A stretch of 35,687 bases of DNA from Bigelowiella natans CCMP2755 (lineage: Eukaryota; Cercozoa; Chlorarachniophyceae): NCBI GenBank assembly GCA_000320545.1, contig ADNK01000417.1, positions 1 to 35,687 on the forward strand. The letters run 5' to 3'. A model generated the notes under the pieces. That model was not told the DNA's origin and made no database searches. It saw only the letters and a list, made by a program, of their open reading frames with translations. Below, in pieces: positions 35,669 to 35,687 of this stretch. Position 1 is the first letter of the stretch. Every line of letters begins with the position of its first letter. Made by a program: the position numbers and the translations under genes.

Positions 35669-35687
35669 AACTCTGTCAAAAGTATGC
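28658..35687 (+). CDS. GH5 glycosidase related to fungal steryl-glucosidase/glucocerebrosidase (EGCrP-like), 3' truncated
   Basis: A retaining GH5 beta-glucosidase resembling fungal EGCrP/SglA enzymes that cleave steryl glucosides or glucosylceramide. Exons: 28658-28786, 28946-29035, 29140-29186, 29252-29319, 29489-29553, 29686-29750, 29827-29856, 30140-30218, 30417-30495, 30695-30780, 30893-30945, 31126-31164, 31477-31507, (unresolved), 32355-32413, 32532-32573, 32986-33042, 33211-33289, 33477-33517, 33662-33716, 33958-34058, 34326-34382, 34728-34749, 35020-35106, 35311-35375, 35546-35618, then off the edge. Motifs: [68 protein letters not shown], acid/base Glu in [36 protein letters not shown], nucleophile Glu in CYIEVPP, and NATHWYDG. 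There is no signal peptide; about 90 polar residues precede the catalytic domain, so a cytosolic enzyme is likely. The first three exons are less certain. Confidence 0.92.
29597..29631. repeat. (AT)n microsatellite in GH5 intron
   Basis: An AT run of about 35 bases in intron 29554-29685. Confidence 0.92.
30609..30661. repeat. (GT)n microsatellite in GH5 intron
   Basis: A GT run of about 50 bases, with one TTT interruption early on, in intron 30496-30694. A second GT run is at 31005-31034 in the intron after exon 30893-30945. Confidence 0.93.
31508..32354 (+). other. Unresolved part of the GH5 gene
   Basis: Flanking exons end and restart in phase 0 (KDFAPKLN before; [13 protein letters not shown] after), so splicing straight across is possible. 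However, the intervening 847 bases contain two exon-like stretches: 31847-31895 (charged, donor GTGTGTG) and one starting at 32151 after TTTAG (GAGATCAAACTCCCGCC). Either could encode a family-specific insertion. CT, GC and GT runs occupy 32009-32065. Confidence 0.5.
32009..32065. repeat. Compound (CT)n-(GC)n-(GT)n microsatellite
   Basis: A CT run passes into a short GCGC run and then GTGT. The alternating purine-pyrimidine part has Z-DNA-forming composition. It lies inside the unresolved GH5 interval. Confidence 0.92.
33610..33758. repeat. (AT)n and (GT)n runs flanking a 55-base GH5 exon
   Basis: An AT run (33610-33646) leads into the acceptor ATATTTCAG, and the donor GTAGTAGATT is followed by a GT run (33726-33758). 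The exon between (33662-33716) encodes [10 protein letters not shown]. Confidence 0.92.
34401..34799. repeat. Cluster of five microsatellites: (GAT)n, (CT)n, (TAC)n, (AAC)n, (AGT)n
   Basis: GAT at about 34401-34436, CT at 34494-34566 with one CTTTT interruption, TAC at 34618-34650, AAC at 34680-34698 and AGT at 34767-34799. All are intronic. A single 22-base exon (34728-34749, YAQMLHE) is embedded between the AAC and AGT runs. Confidence 0.9.
35629..35664. repeat. (AT)n microsatellite in last GH5 intron seen
   Basis: An AT run of about 35 bases starts ten bases after the donor GTTATAATATG at 35619. The gene continues beyond the window. Confidence 0.92.

Overview
This is a stretch of protist nuclear DNA. 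It has spliceosomal GT-AG introns in almost every gene, many of about 60 bases and others swollen by microsatellites, and the standard genetic code. A light-harvesting protein of the fucoxanthin/red-lineage type (15 kb) with a signal-peptide-like leader points to an alga with a secondary red plastid, most likely a stramenopile. An Lsi2-like permease at the left edge would fit a silicon-handling lineage, though this family also moves arsenite. I cannot name the species.

Nine gene models and one weak ORF can be supported. In order: a 5'-truncated Lsi2/ArsB-type permease (+, ends 3968); an ankyrin-repeat protein (-, 8075 to 5085); the nuclear-pore scaffold protein NUP93/NIC96 (+, 8449-11047); a multi-pass membrane protein of unknown family (-, 13773 to 12221); a chlorophyll-binding LHC (+, 14660-15601); a NEK-family kinase (-, 18736 to 16362); mitochondrial dihydrolipoamide succinyltransferase DLST (+, 19503-21824); a PHD-AWS-SET histone methyltransferase (-, 25950 to 23095); a weak one-exon ORF (+, 27001-27552); and a GH5 glycosidase resembling fungal sterol/ceramide glucosidases (+, 28658 to beyond the right edge). 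Exon joins were read by eye. Apart from a few places flagged in the entries, the reading phase is preserved at every junction I propose.

The first eight genes alternate strictly in strand (+ - + - + - + -), so they form head-to-head pairs separated by tail-to-tail gaps. A dispersed repeat of about 80-130 bases (six copies seen) lies only in three of the four tail-to-tail gaps. DNA rich in GCTAGC/GCATGC palindromes fills the same kind of gap and also the 27.9-28.4 kb spacer. Head-to-head gaps instead hold simple repeats or AT-rich DNA.

The genes have unrelated housekeeping, photosynthetic and regulatory roles, and I see no operon-like or pathway cluster. I found no tRNA, rRNA, CRISPR array, viral gene or transposase. 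The features most worth following are the strand alternation with repeat partitioning, microsatellites that start exactly at splice donors or form acceptor tracts, and the Lsi2-like transporter.
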